Shown here piece by piece: positions 57,101-59,612 of a DNA stretch of 64,000 bases. Within the stretch, counting starts at the first letter, position 1. Every line of letters starts with the position of its first letter. This DNA comes from Chrysaora quinquecirrha (lineage: Eukaryota; Cnidaria; Scyphozoa; Semaeostomeae; Pelagiidae), in contig JACTAT010000322.1 in assembly GCA_014526335.1 (NCBI GenBank), forward strand, positions 108,076-172,075. Direction: 5' to 3'. The notes below the pieces were generated by a model, which worked only from the letters and a program-made list of their open reading frames with translations, was not told the origin of the DNA and made no database searches. Made by a program: the position numbers and the translations under genes.

Positions 57101-59612
57101 GCTTCCTGCACTTCTATTTCCTTTGTCTTCTGGGTTCTCGTTCTTCTCTTATCTCCTTTCTCTTCCCTGCCATCCTCTTAGGAAAGACCTCCTGGGTGTT
57201 GTCTGGTTCCATCAGTTTAGATTCAGTGTTAGGTGTAATTGGTGGCAACGCTTCTTGTCCTGTAGCCGGAAACCGGGTTTTCCATTAGCAAATCACCTGA
57301 TAGCATAAGGTCTGTTCCGGCAGGCAAACAGGGCGATGCACAAAATGCCGAATTTTCCTGCCACTTCTTCCCGTGGATCTGAGGAATTAATTGGTGGTTA
57401 GACAAAGTTTTACCAGAGTTAATTACTATGACAACATGGGCCATTTGCGTTCTCTTGTGGGAGGTCGTTTGAGCGTTCCTTTCGCCGTCTTTGTTCTTGC
57501 ATAAGTTTGTTGCAGCAAAGAGCTTCAAGATGCTAGAACATGCCTATATCTTGACTTTGCCACTATTTCGCTGCAAATCAATCAGTCTTACAGAGAATCT
57601 TTAAACGTGAGCAATCTGAAGCAACAAAATTTGTATTTTGATAAAAAGTATTAATGAAAACGTACAATTTCGGAAATCAACTCTTTTTTAAATAAAGTCA
57701 CGTGACAAGTTCTTAAAATAGATTATGAAAAGATTTATGTTGTTTTACTGCAGTGGTTATTTATTGCCTGCTTCCCGACTTGTTTGAAGCAAATAATACG
57801 GTTATGTGCATTGGGATGTTTGAAAAAGGCGAGGTATCGAGTGAAAACAGCAGCCATTTTGAAACAGGCGCAACCCACCCACATTTTTGAGAGTGTTGCC
57901 CCAGCTAGTTTTGATCAGCAGGTCTTATTGCCAAAGAAATTGCATTCAAACCTATTTCCCCAGACGTCTGTCACGGATCCTTGATAATTGACTCTACTTA
58001 TGTTGATGTTTCATTTGCAGTACCTTACTAGTACATCAGTTTAGAATGCCGTGGTGACATCTCTGCCTTCTTGGTTGTAGGGACAGCGATCCCTCTAGAA
58101 GGGAAAAAGGGTAATTGCCGCTGCTGCATTTATGAAAATTACAAAGTTAAAATTTCAGATTTTTTGCTATTTTTTAGGGTTCTGTCCTATGTAACCCTGA
58201 ACTTTTATCGGCATCATTGTCTATGCGCAGTAAACAGCATTCATTTATTATTTTCTACTTAAACTTAGTTCTTTGTAAGTGTGCCCAGCGTCATCTCCTT
58301 GTGCATTAATCAAATTCAAATGGCTCCTTTTTCAAACTGAAATGATGTTTGTACCGACCGATCCTTAAAAATGACTTTCTTATGAAATAGAAGAATAAAT
58401 ATCGAATTTTTAGTTTCATAAGCACTTTCGTGACAGCATGTACAACAAACCGATTTGCCCATATTGATCAAATCGTTTGAGCCTGTTGCGAAATAATTCC
58501 CACTTTTTTAATATATAATTTTTATATACAATTTTTAGATGCAAGAATCTAGAGAGAGTTTGCTATCCGACATTCGAACAGAAGTTCACAGGCAAACTTT
58601 GCGAAAGGTTTCAACATCGTCAAAGCCAATATTGTCTAGTATGCAATTGGGCAAAGTTTTAGAGAGAGCACCTCCATGCAAACCCCTTCCACAAACCCCA
58701 GATGAAGAACAACAGCTCTGTTCGGAAACGTGGAGTGGCAAGCCAATGAAGCCCTTGCCAAATTGTCCATTGCCACAAACACCCTTGAGACCGCGGAATT
58801 CCCCGGCATTTCAAGGCCAAAAAAATAGACCAATATGGGCAGGTAAACCATCAGAAAACTCAGCATTTGAAGAGGGTTGCTCTACCAAAAGTGAAGAAAC
58901 AGGCGTTCCATCCTGTGCCAAACAGCGCCCTAAGAAACCGCTACCGTTATCACCTGCCACGAAAGAGGGTGAAACACCTATCATATATAATTCTGATGTA
59001 AGTACTCTTTCTATTGACATACTATTGACTCTACTTCATGATTTCCATCGTTAAGTAAGCAGTTTATTGCAGCAAGCAGCGGCTTTAATTTCGTTCTCTT
59101 TTGCTTTTCCCAGACTGCTTCTAATAAGATTGATGTAGAAATAGAATTCAACTTCTCCGTGAAGATAAAAATTCATGAAAAAACATCGCTGAATGAATTG
59201 ATGGACATGATTTACCAACATCCTGTCCCAAGTAATCTTTCTGTTTGGTAAGTATACCTAGTAAATGCATCAAAATTTATAATAGATTCAGTTAATCTTA
59301 GGCCCCATATCACAGCATCTCGTTCGTAATATGGGTGTGTTAATGCTAAATTCAGAATAATTCGATGACAATATCATTTGATGCCTTCAACTGTATGTTA
59401 CCGTGTTATTGCTTCTCCTCGTTTCATGCAATGGTCGTAAAATTACAAGAAAGTGACTTTTGTGTCTATTTATTAACATTCACATGGACGGCACCCTTGA
59501 AGTTAGCTTTGATGTTTTTCCTAGCTATGAAGACGGCTTGGGTCGACAAAAAAGATTAACAAAGGTAGCACTGGACCATATTCTGCAAGGAAGCATCGAT
59601 GACCCCAAACTG
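2330..59612 (+). CDS. NCF2: p67phox-like NADPH oxidase activator (nine exons, C-terminus missing)
   Basis: This is the only convincing host gene. p67phox is the cytosolic subunit that binds GTP-Rac through an N-terminal TPR domain and switches on the Nox2-type oxidase through a short activation domain. I read nine exons (2330-2503, 12528-12610, 14690-14798, 19670-19804, 45242-45349, 47295-47351, 58539-58997, 59114-59247, 59525-59612), all with GT-AG borders and compatible phases, giving 449 codons without a stop. Residues 1-186 align with four TPRs, about 198-209 with the activation domain (KKDYLGKA then Val204), 223-375 with a proline-rich linker, and about 381-449 with a PB1 domain. Human p67phox has an SH3 domain where the linker lies and another at its C-terminus; neither is visible here, so the central one looks absent and the last probably lies past the window end. 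The closest alternative name is a NOXA1-like paralogue, which also lacks the central SH3. Introns range from 116 bp to 25.4 kb. Confidence 0.88.
2720..3120 (-). mobile_element. LINE 3' end fragment (minus strand)
   Basis: The minus strand encodes a 76-residue tail ending SCLKLWNKLPSNIV followed by N-DFNDELNKF. The pattern SFFPxxxKLWNxLP is the typical C-terminus of CR1/L2-like non-LTR polyproteins. Only this last part and perhaps the 3' UTR remain, and the copy abuts the AATAT array on its upstream side. Confidence 0.68.
3147..3660. repeat. (AATAT)n pentanucleotide array
   Basis: About 0.5 kb of nearly pure AATAT/TATAA pentamer repeat with a few interruptions. Long open frames on the minus strand are artefacts of the repeat. 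Confidence 0.95.
3661..4465. other. Intron 1 DNA without recognised features
   Basis: AT-rich intron sequence with no coding similarity or clear repeat. Confidence 0.4.
4466..4866. repeat. ATC and CCA-rich microsatellites flanking the Copia insertion
   Basis: An imperfect (ATC)n tract at about 4485-4625 is followed by a CCACTACCA-type tract at 4690-4860. The Copia element inserted at the right edge. Open frames across it are repeat artefacts. Confidence 0.8.
4867..5158 (+). mobile_element. Copia 5' LTR
   Basis: This 292-bp LTR runs from TGTTGAAATC to TTTCAACA and matches 9339-9600 plus 9950-10025. Compared with the 3' copy it lacks about 40 bp near 4985. It contains several AGAACATTC and TTCTAGAA-like short repeats. 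Confidence 0.9.
5159..5172 (+). promoter_or_regulatory. Copia primer-binding site, half-tRNA-iMet type
   Basis: GGTTATGGGCCCAG directly follows the LTR. It is exactly complementary to the anticodon stem-loop of animal initiator tRNA-Met (CTGGGCCCATAACC), the mode known for Drosophila copia, where a half-tRNA primes reverse transcription. Confidence 0.85.
5313..5960 (+). pseudogene. Copia gag remnant
   Basis: The start is probably ATG at 5325 (MATESTKVLIKPLN, then NYATWKVQCKMAL), a standard Copia gag opening. The frame shifts near 5485, continues as RIVLSMEPTLLYLLG to about 5680, then shifts again with an apparent deletion and resumes with LDDENKVVHVLASLPDSYD. The nucleocapsid knuckle begins CHHCGKIGH but the final cysteine is missing and a stop follows. 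The protein cannot be made intact. Confidence 0.88.
5960..6600 (+). pseudogene. Copia protease and GAG-pre-integrase remnant
   Basis: NNWIVDFVATCHM is the protease active-site region, but the usual D-S-G triad reads D-F-V, so the catalytic motif is lost. A stop follows near 6232, and the frame resumes after 6247. WHRRYGHLGAQNLERL at about 6500-6550 is the HxxxHL zinc-binding pre-integrase segment. Confidence 0.85.
6600..7900 (+). pseudogene. Copia integrase, split by an insertion
   Basis: After a frameshift near 6598 the core resumes as FCEPCIAGKQSK and HSDVCG, then FRTDNGGEYTSN near 6880-6918, which supply the first two catalytic aspartates. About 450 bp of unrelated repetitive DNA then interrupts the core. 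Coding resumes at about 7375 with AERMNRTLVESVRTIL and continues through FGCKAYAQVPKD to the linker. The segment with the third catalytic residue is gone. Confidence 0.87.
6920..7372. repeat. GTGAAATTAG-rich insertion in Copia integrase
   Basis: The motif GTGAAATTAGACA and its reverse complement TGTCTAATTTCAC recur many times in both orientations between about 6930 and 7240. The block has no coding potential and separates two halves of integrase. Borders are approximate; the right edge has a doubled TTTCTTCAG. Confidence 0.7.
7900..9237 (+). pseudogene. Copia reverse transcriptase and RNase H remnant
   Basis: The RT region reads SWMRAMEAELDSLQKNEA, VWYKARLVAQGYNQKYG, LHQLDIGTAF and MKQPEGFEIPGKEH, with the catalytic AVYVDDIILAGKN at about 8490-8530. 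The RNase H part has VALSTAEDEYIALSKASQE and HIHMKYDYVRDQV near the end. Stops near 8006, 8055 and 8262 and a frameshift near 8740 break the frame. Confidence 0.88.
9339..10025 (+). mobile_element. Copia 3' LTR containing an internal PBS-gag segment
   Basis: A polypurine tract (AGTGAGGAGGAG) precedes TGTTGAAATT at 9339. The LTR matches the 5' copy up to GTAGGAAAATAT (9588-9599). Then come about 340 bp identical in kind to the element's own leader and gag start (a PBS-like GGTTATGGGCACAG at 9605, gag ATG at 9772). The LTR resumes at a second GTAGGAAAATAT (9938-9949) and ends at 10025. Confidence 0.85.
10386..12375 (+). mobile_element. LINE (CR1/L2-like), 5'-truncated and broken
   Basis: The coding order is an endonuclease-RT linker (NRAFWKLVKPFLLNKGG), finger motifs (GVDNIPPKL and INYRAVSILNTLSKVHEK), the palm (MDLSKAFDCIPHDSL), then YADDN at about 11415-11430. 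The C-terminal region ends LNPSFMKDIFQIK near 12005 and IWNNLPKEV near 12105-12130. The VPQGS motif before PILFNFYINDL is deleted, and several frameshifts separate the blocks. The 3' part ends in AT-rich DNA with CAAACAAACAAA at about 12455. Confidence 0.85.
12528..12610 (+). CDS. NCF2: NCF2-like exon 2 (residues 59-86, TPR2/3)
   Basis: The exon lies between a TTTCAG acceptor and a GTAGGT donor, starts in phase 0 and ends two bases into a codon. It encodes 27 codons beginning SFQEAVDKDGHLAIAYF, which matches the second and third TPR of p67phox, with Asp67 and His69 (Rac-interface residues) at conserved positions. It is too short to stand out as an open reading frame and was recognised by homology. 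It sits 10 kb downstream of exon 1, past a Copia element and a LINE. Confidence 0.9.
12611..13100. other. Intron 2 DNA without recognised features
   Basis: No coding similarity or strong repeat seen between the exon 2 donor and the first LINE remnant. Confidence 0.4.
13150..14270 (-). mobile_element. LINE remnant (minus strand)
   Basis: Read on the minus strand, 13854-13582 gives TPYLDKIPIKILKNAKEIV, PLTKISNPSLETGVF, KLARETPIFKAGQKSE and YRTISI, the RT finger region of a non-LTR element. Further on, around 13440, a KKAIDNVDHGTLL palm motif survives. A 97-residue frame at 14188-13895 is upstream and may belong to a linker or ORF1. Stops and frameshifts are frequent. Confidence 0.75.
14690..14798 (+). 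CDS. NCF2: NCF2-like exon 3 (residues 86-122, Rac-binding hairpin)
   Basis: The acceptor TTGTTGCAG and donor GTAAGT flank the exon; it completes the arginine split from exon 2 and ends in phase 0 after Glu122. It covers the end of TPR3 and the insertion between TPR3 and TPR4 that forms the Rac-docking hairpin in human p67phox. The stretch RNNKMVDYK keeps Arg102, Asn104 and Asp108. The following KHQLYACE matches the family signature leading into TPR4. Confidence 0.9.
14799..14932. other. Start of intron 3
   Basis: Short unassigned stretch between the exon 3 donor and a LINE tail. Confidence 0.4.
14933..16185 (-). mobile_element. LINE RT C-terminal half with (GAAT)n tail (minus strand)
   Basis: The long minus-strand frame (15956-14961, 331 residues) starts at MPQGSCLGPLLFLIYINDLP, has MYADNTSISY where the catalytic YADD is expected, and ends with FRGPKLWNQLQRDV, a typical LINE C-terminus. 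Upstream, FIDLKKAIDTVDHDNL at about 16130-16085 extends the RT, separated by an in-frame TAA near 16050. The 3' end is a GAATGAAT tail at 14933-14955, as in CR1/L2-like elements. A second copy of the same family lies at 20619-21090. Confidence 0.87.
16190..16700. repeat. Purine-rich GAGGAAC minisatellite
   Basis: Half a kilobase of variants of GGAGGAACGAGGA or AAGAGGAACAAAG, purine on the plus strand. Both strands are open for about 200 codons (RRNEEERGG-type and SSSFLLVPP-type), which is a repeat artefact. Confidence 0.9.
16786..17279 (-). mobile_element. Penelope-like element fragment, copy A
   Basis: The minus strand encodes NLSNYSLS, then MNREELFADLEIPHTQL, DVAHAYCSKPIDLAEL and LRNNKQILISKPGEGSGIVIL. 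This matches the N-terminal part of Penelope-like reverse transcriptases, where LRxNKxIxITKPDKGSGVVIL is typical. Only this part is present. Copy B at 17936-18435 is nearly identical. Confidence 0.7.
17500..17855. repeat. CCTCCACATTACTG minisatellite
   Basis: Roughly fifteen irregular repeats of CCTCCACATTACTG with spacers such as AAAGATAGC or CGCAC. It sits between the two Penelope-like copies. The irregular spacing and eukaryotic context rule out a CRISPR array. Confidence 0.88.
17936..18435 (-). mobile_element. Penelope-like element fragment, copy B
   Basis: Near-identical direct repeat of copy A over about 490 bp, with the same minus-strand coding (KPGKGSGIVIL instead of KPGEGSGIVIL). 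Both copies end at GTGCCATAACACTTTT. The close identity suggests a recent local duplication. Confidence 0.72.
18420..18975. repeat. Diverged tandem repeat of about 340 bp
   Basis: Two units beginning GTGCCATAACACTTTT (about 18422) and GTGCCATAAGACTTTT (about 18763) share AACTTCGCAATAAAAC or AATTCGCAGTAAAAC, then AAACCATTGGTG or AAACCAATGGTGG. They are clearly related but diverged, and follow Penelope-like copy B directly. Confidence 0.65.
18976..19669. other. End of intron 3
   Basis: AT-rich sequence up to the exon 4 acceptor. I see no gene or clear repeat. Confidence 0.4.
19670..19804 (+). CDS. NCF2: NCF2-like exon 4 (residues 123-167, TPR4)
   Basis: The exon is 45 codons between a TTTGTTAG acceptor and a GTATCT donor, phase 0 on both sides. 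It begins VLMNKAVIHSKLGETEKAK, a TPR helix pair matching p67phox TPR4, and continues as a charged helix. It directly continues the reading frame from Glu122. A 25.4-kb intron full of mobile elements follows. Confidence 0.87.
19805..20615. other. Start of intron 4
   Basis: No coding similarity recognised. A GC-richer patch at 20040-20105 (GGCGCCGGGTCCATCCGGGCC) has no assigned role. Confidence 0.4.
20619..21090 (-). mobile_element. LINE 3' end fragment (minus strand)
   Basis: The minus strand reads KLNRAARIVANSSYDAP, NLRNAETDLVLPF and KAFAFRGAKIWDHLSREAKQ in broken frames, matching the C-terminus of the LINE at 14933-16185. Both copies share the 3' motif GTAGCCCCGTCAGTT. Confidence 0.78.
21351..21424 (+). 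tRNA. tRNA-like sequence, probable SINE head or tRNA pseudogene
   Basis: The 74-nt stretch folds as a cloverleaf: acceptor TGGTGAG/CTCACCA, D arm GTTC/GAGC, anticodon arm CCTGT/ACAGG with loop CATGAAA, and a T loop TTCGAAG. The anticodon would read TGA (serine), but position 33 is A rather than the near-universal T, one T-stem pair is mismatched, and the long variable arm of tRNA-Ser is missing. It is therefore more likely a tRNA-derived SINE head with box A and box B than a working gene. Confidence 0.5.
21483..25326 (-). mobile_element. 3.84-kb DNA transposon with about 490-bp terminal inverted repeats
   Basis: The ends begin TAGACAGGTGCATGG and are reverse complements over about 490 bp (21483 to about 21965, and about 24845 to 25326). 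A TAA flanks each end (21480-21482 and 25327-25329), consistent with a 3-bp target duplication. The interior holds a minus-strand transposase of several frames. Superfamily: Academ-like is my best guess, from the XPG-type nuclease motifs and 3-bp target site. Confidence 0.85.
21978..24803 (-). pseudogene. Transposase with XPG-like nuclease motifs, frameshifted
   Basis: On the minus strand the N-terminal block (24803-23886, 305 residues) contains HCDKAIFYKMSQIMW, GGFHILLVLLKVLNKQFG and AEGRHYSRSMRLHKQSLEALLRF. A middle block (23842-23055, two or three frames) contains DFFAPIKRSTIK and GKLYQPGSKEKFRNYL. The C-terminal block (22871-21978, 297 residues) has VIVKAKDTDILILMIYAYAL and LPVFHSLTGCDTTSYF, with an acidic tail. 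Just before it, CNHEEADT is out of frame by one base with LVLHAF; together these form the HEEADT-LxLHA and DTDILIL motifs of an XPG/PIN-like fold seen in Academ-type proteins. At least three frameshifts or stops make it a pseudogene. The family name is inference; the motifs are seen. Confidence 0.72.
25575..25860 (+). repeat. tRNA-derived SINE-like repeat, copy 1
   Basis: It shares with 26928-27205 a 5' part (CTTCTTTGATGTGCGTCATT), a tRNA-like middle (here degenerate, TGGAGTTTGACTCCCCTCAGGAG), and a tail (GAATTTTTTATTTCTGTG, TTTTCAAAAGG). The repetition of the whole unit supports a SINE family. Confidence 0.6.
25945..26010 (+). repeat. Partial tRNA-like SINE head
   Basis: ACGAGTGGTTAGAGCGCTCG is a tRNA box A and D-arm sequence, followed by GGAGTTCAAATCCTGC, a box B. 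The anticodon arm between them is shortened, so it is not a functional tRNA. Confidence 0.55.
26010..26900. repeat. Degenerate GATTAA/TTAAGA hexamer array
   Basis: From about 26260 to 26890 the plus strand is largely GATTAAGATTAA-like hexamers with substitutions. The preceding 250 bp has TTTTAATTTTGATTTC-like repeats of opposite strand sense. Open frames rich in Asn-Leu are artefacts of the hexamer. Confidence 0.85.
26928..27205 (+). repeat. tRNA-derived SINE-like repeat, copy 2
   Basis: The tRNA-like part reads AATAGCTCAGTTGGTAAGGC (box A) and GAGATCGATTCCACGC (box B), with the same flanking 5' and 3' segments as copy 1. The tail reads GAATTTTTTATTTTTGTGG. Confidence 0.62.
27255..28575. repeat. 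Tandem segmental duplication, unit I with minisatellite
   Basis: The unit begins near ATTCAGTCAACCGGCTTG, passes a minisatellite of GGACTGAAGACCATGAATAA, then TTTCAGGACTAAGGAAC, and ends in a GAGGCGGTGGTCTTAGGAGG stretch. The same order of segments recurs at 28955-31065. Frames on the minus strand (VLKFLMVFSSIPWSCSS-type) come from the repeat. Confidence 0.8.
28576..28954. other. Spacer between the two duplicated units
   Basis: Unique-looking intron DNA with no recognised feature. Confidence 0.4.
28955..31065. repeat. Tandem segmental duplication, unit II, interrupted by a Tc1-like element
   Basis: It starts with ATTCAGTCAACCGGCTCG and shows the same minisatellite and the same end (AACAGAGGTACAGAACTGG, GGCGGAGGTCCTTCTGAGG) as unit I. 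A 623-bp Tc1-like element at 29776-30398 is present only in this copy. Confidence 0.8.
29776..30398. mobile_element. Non-autonomous Tc1/mariner-like element
   Basis: The ends are CAGTCATGTGCATAAGTTTA and its reverse complement, flanked by TA on both sides (29774-29775 and 30399-30400). The inverted similarity extends with mismatches for roughly 180 bp inward. There is no transposase. Confidence 0.9.
31066..31640. other. Intron 4 DNA without recognised features
   Basis: No convincing gene or repeat; one 66-codon open frame has no family motif. Confidence 0.4.
31644..33036. mobile_element. Terminal-inverted-repeat element hosting a nested element
   Basis: GTAGTAAGTGAGGCTCCGAG and TGACGTCATC at 31650-31690 recur inverted at 32991-33030. 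The outer element is interrupted right after its left arm by the element at 31695-32774. Without the insert it would be about 310 bp. Confidence 0.75.
31695..32774. mobile_element. 1.08-kb palindromic TA-flanked element
   Basis: The ends are CACTCCCTTCCGAAAGTATC and its near-complement, with TA on each side (31693-31694 and 32775-32776). The arms are inverted repeats of about 410 bp, so most of the element is palindromic around a roughly 250-bp centre. There is no transposase; it fits a fold-back Tc1/mariner-like miniature element. Confidence 0.87.
33037..33845. other. Intron 4 DNA without recognised features
   Basis: No gene or strong repeat recognised in this stretch. Confidence 0.4.
33850..35190 (-). 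mobile_element. CR1-like LINE 3' half (minus strand)
   Basis: Minus-strand blocks in order are PSKIIKQNQDI, IFKKDDTFSKKNYRPI, YADDATYYF (near 34795) and the C-terminal LNPSSMKEIFTRKISQYNLR with SLPWNTIADEV. The order fits a CR1-like RT. Several frames are used, so the copy is dead. Its C-terminus resembles that of the LINE at 10386-12375. Confidence 0.8.
35215..36709 (+). mobile_element. LINE RT remnant (plus strand)
   Basis: The blocks are GMSKAFSTVNRKSLM, NIGIYHGDCLSALLF, INPKYADDISVMRTD, then, after an insert, DAWRKCKYLGLLLDTEE and FQRKLLRRLTQISWPRI, LGHLMRLPAETPERQALEAF and HRNEWRYI. This C-terminal layout (KYLG, RRLLR, GHxxRLP, RNEW) marks a LINE clade different from the CR1-like copies. 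The clade is not assigned. Frameshifts are frequent. Confidence 0.8.
35726..36115. repeat. AAACCGTAAAACCG-rich insertion in a LINE
   Basis: The stretch between the RT palm block and the KYLG block contains repeated AAACCGTAAAACCG, CCGTAAACCCG and GAAAAACGGC motifs and no coding sequence. Borders are approximate. Confidence 0.6.
37643..37933. mobile_element. Small terminal-inverted-repeat element (MITE)
   Basis: TGTCAAGGCCTCCAAATTTC at about 37657 recurs inverted at about 37899-37919, with weaker similarity extending outward. The element is about 290 bp with no coding content, and is present in unit 1 but not in unit 2. Confidence 0.75.
38085..38650. repeat. Diverged internal tandem repeat of about 360 bp
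   Basis: AAATTAGGTTGC, CCCATTGTTCGATTACACAA and GGGCCACCTAGA occur at about 38090-38150 and again at about 38447-38512, each followed by related downstream sequence. Confidence 0.7.
38825..39240. repeat. GAT/ATG trinucleotide microsatellites
   Basis: The purest tract is at about 38994-39065, with others at 39155-39225. The equivalent tracts in unit 2 (41930-42145) differ in length. Confidence 0.95.
39324..42241. repeat. Large tandem duplication, unit 2 (A2-X2-B2)
   Basis: A2 (39324-39979) is nearly identical to A1, apart from single-base and short indels. B2 (41089-42241) is nearly identical to B1. X2 (39980-41088) is unrelated to X1 and ends in one arm of an inverted repeat whose partner lies at 42548-42668, past B2. 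Confidence 0.87.
40935..42668. repeat. Inverted repeat pair flanking B2
   Basis: The arm 40935-41088 (CCAAGCCAAAACTGACAAAT, ACCGGTCCCAAGGGTATCTG, GAACGAAGTTG) is the reverse complement, with a few differences, of 42548-42668. B2 lies between them. It could be a 1.7-kb transposon or two copies of an inverted dispersed repeat. Confidence 0.75.
42320..42400. repeat. Two GC-rich hairpin units in tandem
   Basis: CCTGACACCGGCGATTCGGG and CCTTGACACCCGCGATGCGG are two related units of about 35 bp in an AT-rich setting; the second contains CCCGCGATGCGGG, a small hairpin. Confidence 0.6.
42669..45241. other. End of intron 4
   Basis: I see no gene here. A 110-codon frame at 44127-44459 has no recognisable family motif. 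A short inverted repeat (GAGTCCCACTC at 44743, complement at 44793) surrounds a GTT-rich stretch. Confidence 0.4.
45242..45349 (+). CDS. NCF2: NCF2-like exon 5 (residues 168-203, start of activation domain)
   Basis: The exon starts after TTTTCAG and encodes a linker with an AIFKPP motif equivalent to human RLFRP, then KKKDYLGKAK, the start of the oxidase activation domain. I place the donor at aag|GTGGAT because it leaves phase 0 and joins in frame to exon 6. A second GT five codons downstream (GTAACT) would give the wrong phase for exon 6, so it was not chosen. Confidence 0.87.
45350..47294. other. Intron 5
   Basis: No mobile element is obvious. At 46795-46870 a GGGGTGATTGCCCCCAGACC motif resembles a dispersed GC-rich repeat. 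The sequence is otherwise unassigned. Confidence 0.4.
47295..47351 (+). CDS. NCF2: NCF2-like exon 6 (residues 204-222, activation domain valine)
   Basis: This 57-bp exon lies between a strong CTTCTTCAAG acceptor and a GTAAGT donor. Its first codon is valine 204, at the same number as the valine known to be essential for oxidase activation in human p67phox. The rest reads LYTADPTDKNPGFSGLKF, which matches the family up to the FSG motif. It is a microexon recognisable only by frame continuity and family alignment. Confidence 0.84.
47352..47755. other. Start of intron 6
   Basis: AT-rich sequence without a recognised gene or repeat. Confidence 0.4.
47765..48030. repeat. CAGTACCATGGAGAATAT-type degenerate minisatellite
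   Basis: About eight diverged units of 25-35 bp share CAGTACCATGG, CAGTGCCATGGGAGATG or TTACCGTCGAGAATAT. Confidence 0.6.
48147..49304. mobile_element. Element with diverged long terminal inverted repeats
   Basis: AGTCATAGAATAAACAGTGG at the left is matched, inverted, by TTTATTCTATTGACTATGA at the right. Further inside, GTCACGTGATCAGAAATTG and ACGCCTTAGCA (left) match the inverse of the segment at 49185-49225. The similarity covers at least 110 bp with gaps. No transposase is seen, and target duplication is unclear. Confidence 0.6.
49305..50505. other. Intron 6 DNA without recognised features
   Basis: Open frames up to 120 codons on the minus strand (49903-49541) lack family motifs. Confidence 0.4.
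50515..50640. repeat. GGGACCCTAGGTG minisatellite
   Basis: Variants of GTGGGACCCTAGGTGGGACC are repeated about eight times. A related inverted stretch (CCCATCTAGGGTCCCAGGTC) is at 51422-51460. Confidence 0.75.
50641..51454. other. Intron 6 DNA without recognised features
   Basis: AT-rich stretch between two GGGACC-rich blocks; no gene recognised. Confidence 0.4.
51470..51960. repeat. AAATGCATTT/AATAAATGC-rich region
   Basis: AAATGCATTTA, GAAATAAATGC and ATTTAAATTGCATTTA recur in both orientations over about 490 bp, too irregular for a simple tandem array. Confidence 0.65.
51961..53876. other. Intron 6 DNA without recognised features
   Basis: No gene or clear element found; short frames lack motifs. 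Confidence 0.4.
53877..54583. repeat. 160-bp tandem satellite, 4.4 copies
   Basis: Units start ATGAAACTTGGTAGAAATAG at 53877, 54037, 54197, 54357 and 54517, an exact 160-bp period with very few differences. Each unit gives the same minus-strand frame (SKGIPTFLLEAWELVPQ), and because 160 is not a multiple of three the frame changes from unit to unit, so this is not a protein repeat. Confidence 0.96.
54584..55118. other. Intron 6 DNA without recognised features
   Basis: No gene or clear element found in this stretch. Confidence 0.4.
55119..55256. mobile_element. 138-bp MITE
   Basis: AATGTCATTCCTTGGCTTAT and the next 17 bases form a 37-bp terminal repeat that is inverted, with one mismatch, at 55220-55256. 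The interior includes a TTTCG tandem run. There is no coding content. Confidence 0.88.
55312..56304. mobile_element. 993-bp PIF/Harbinger-like element
   Basis: Terminal repeats of 46 bp start GGGAGCAGTCATTAAGTATG and are nearly perfect inverted copies (55312-55357 and 56259-56304). A TTA flanks both ends, matching the 3-bp target site typical of PIF/Harbinger. A minus-strand frame at 55953-55651 (100 codons, Asp/Ser-rich) with a possible upstream piece (KLKKREIVNFIKAHI) may be a transposon protein remnant. Confidence 0.8.
55466..55690. mobile_element. 225-bp MITE nested in the Harbinger-like element
   Basis: AAGGCCCATTTCCACTTCGT and the following bases (to about 55503) recur inverted at about 55656-55690. 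It lies wholly within the 993-bp element. Confidence 0.82.
56305..56870. other. Intron 6 DNA without recognised features
   Basis: No gene or element recognised. Confidence 0.4.
56900..57070. repeat. Diverged tandem pair of about 65 bp
   Basis: CATGGCCAAGCATAGCCGCT with TGTTCAATCCTGTTGTTGC and CATGGCCAAACATGGCCGCT with TGTTCAACCCCGTTGTTGC are two related units in a locally GC-rich patch. Confidence 0.7.
57080..58538. other. End of intron 6
   Basis: No supported gene. I looked for an SH3 exon and saw none. Frames at 56961-57308 and 57229-57528 lack family motifs. Confidence 0.4.
58539..58997 (+). CDS. NCF2: NCF2-like exon 7 (residues 223-375, proline-rich linker)
   Basis: The exon runs from an ATTTTTAG acceptor to a GTAAGT donor and is open in phase 0 throughout (153 codons). 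Its first 20 residues (SLLSDIRTEVHRQTL) resemble the segment just before the first SH3 domain in p67phox. No SH3 follows: there is a low-complexity, proline-rich region with three KPLPxxP motifs at about residues 270-276, 293-299 and 355-361, each fitting the class I SH3-ligand pattern K-x-x-P-x-x-P. The ATG at the exon start is internal, because the acceptor directly precedes it. Confidence 0.85.
59114..59247 (+). CDS. NCF2: NCF2-like exon 8 (residues 376-420, PB1 domain first half)
   Basis: The exon is bounded by TTTTCCCAG and GTAAGT, with an unusually short 116-bp intron before it. It encodes the beta-hairpin and first helix of a PB1 domain (IDVEIEFNFSVKIKIHEKTS, then LNELMDMIYQH), similar in layout to the p67phox PB1 that pairs with p40phox. 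Asn388 appears to sit where human p67phox has the p40phox-binding lysine. The exon ends two bases into a codon. Confidence 0.83.
59525..59612 (+). CDS. NCF2: NCF2-like exon 9 (about residues 420-449, PB1 second half)
   Basis: The acceptor TTTTTCCTAG accepts the phase-2 codon from exon 8 and gives CYEDGLGRQKRLTK, continuing to DDPKL before a possible GTCTGT donor in phase 0. The length fits the second half of PB1. The 3' border is uncertain: an earlier donor at the GTAGCA near 59564 would shorten the exon, and the open frame runs on to a stop near 59645 if unspliced. Confidence 0.66.

Noticed and set aside
56961..57528. GC-richer frames near 57 kb as a possible gag or host gene
   Set aside because: No retroviral or other family motif, and no partner domains or LTRs nearby.
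58539..59054. A separate small gene starting at ATG 58539
   Set aside because: The ATG directly follows a splice acceptor, the end has a perfect donor, and the protein continues the p67phox-like frame.
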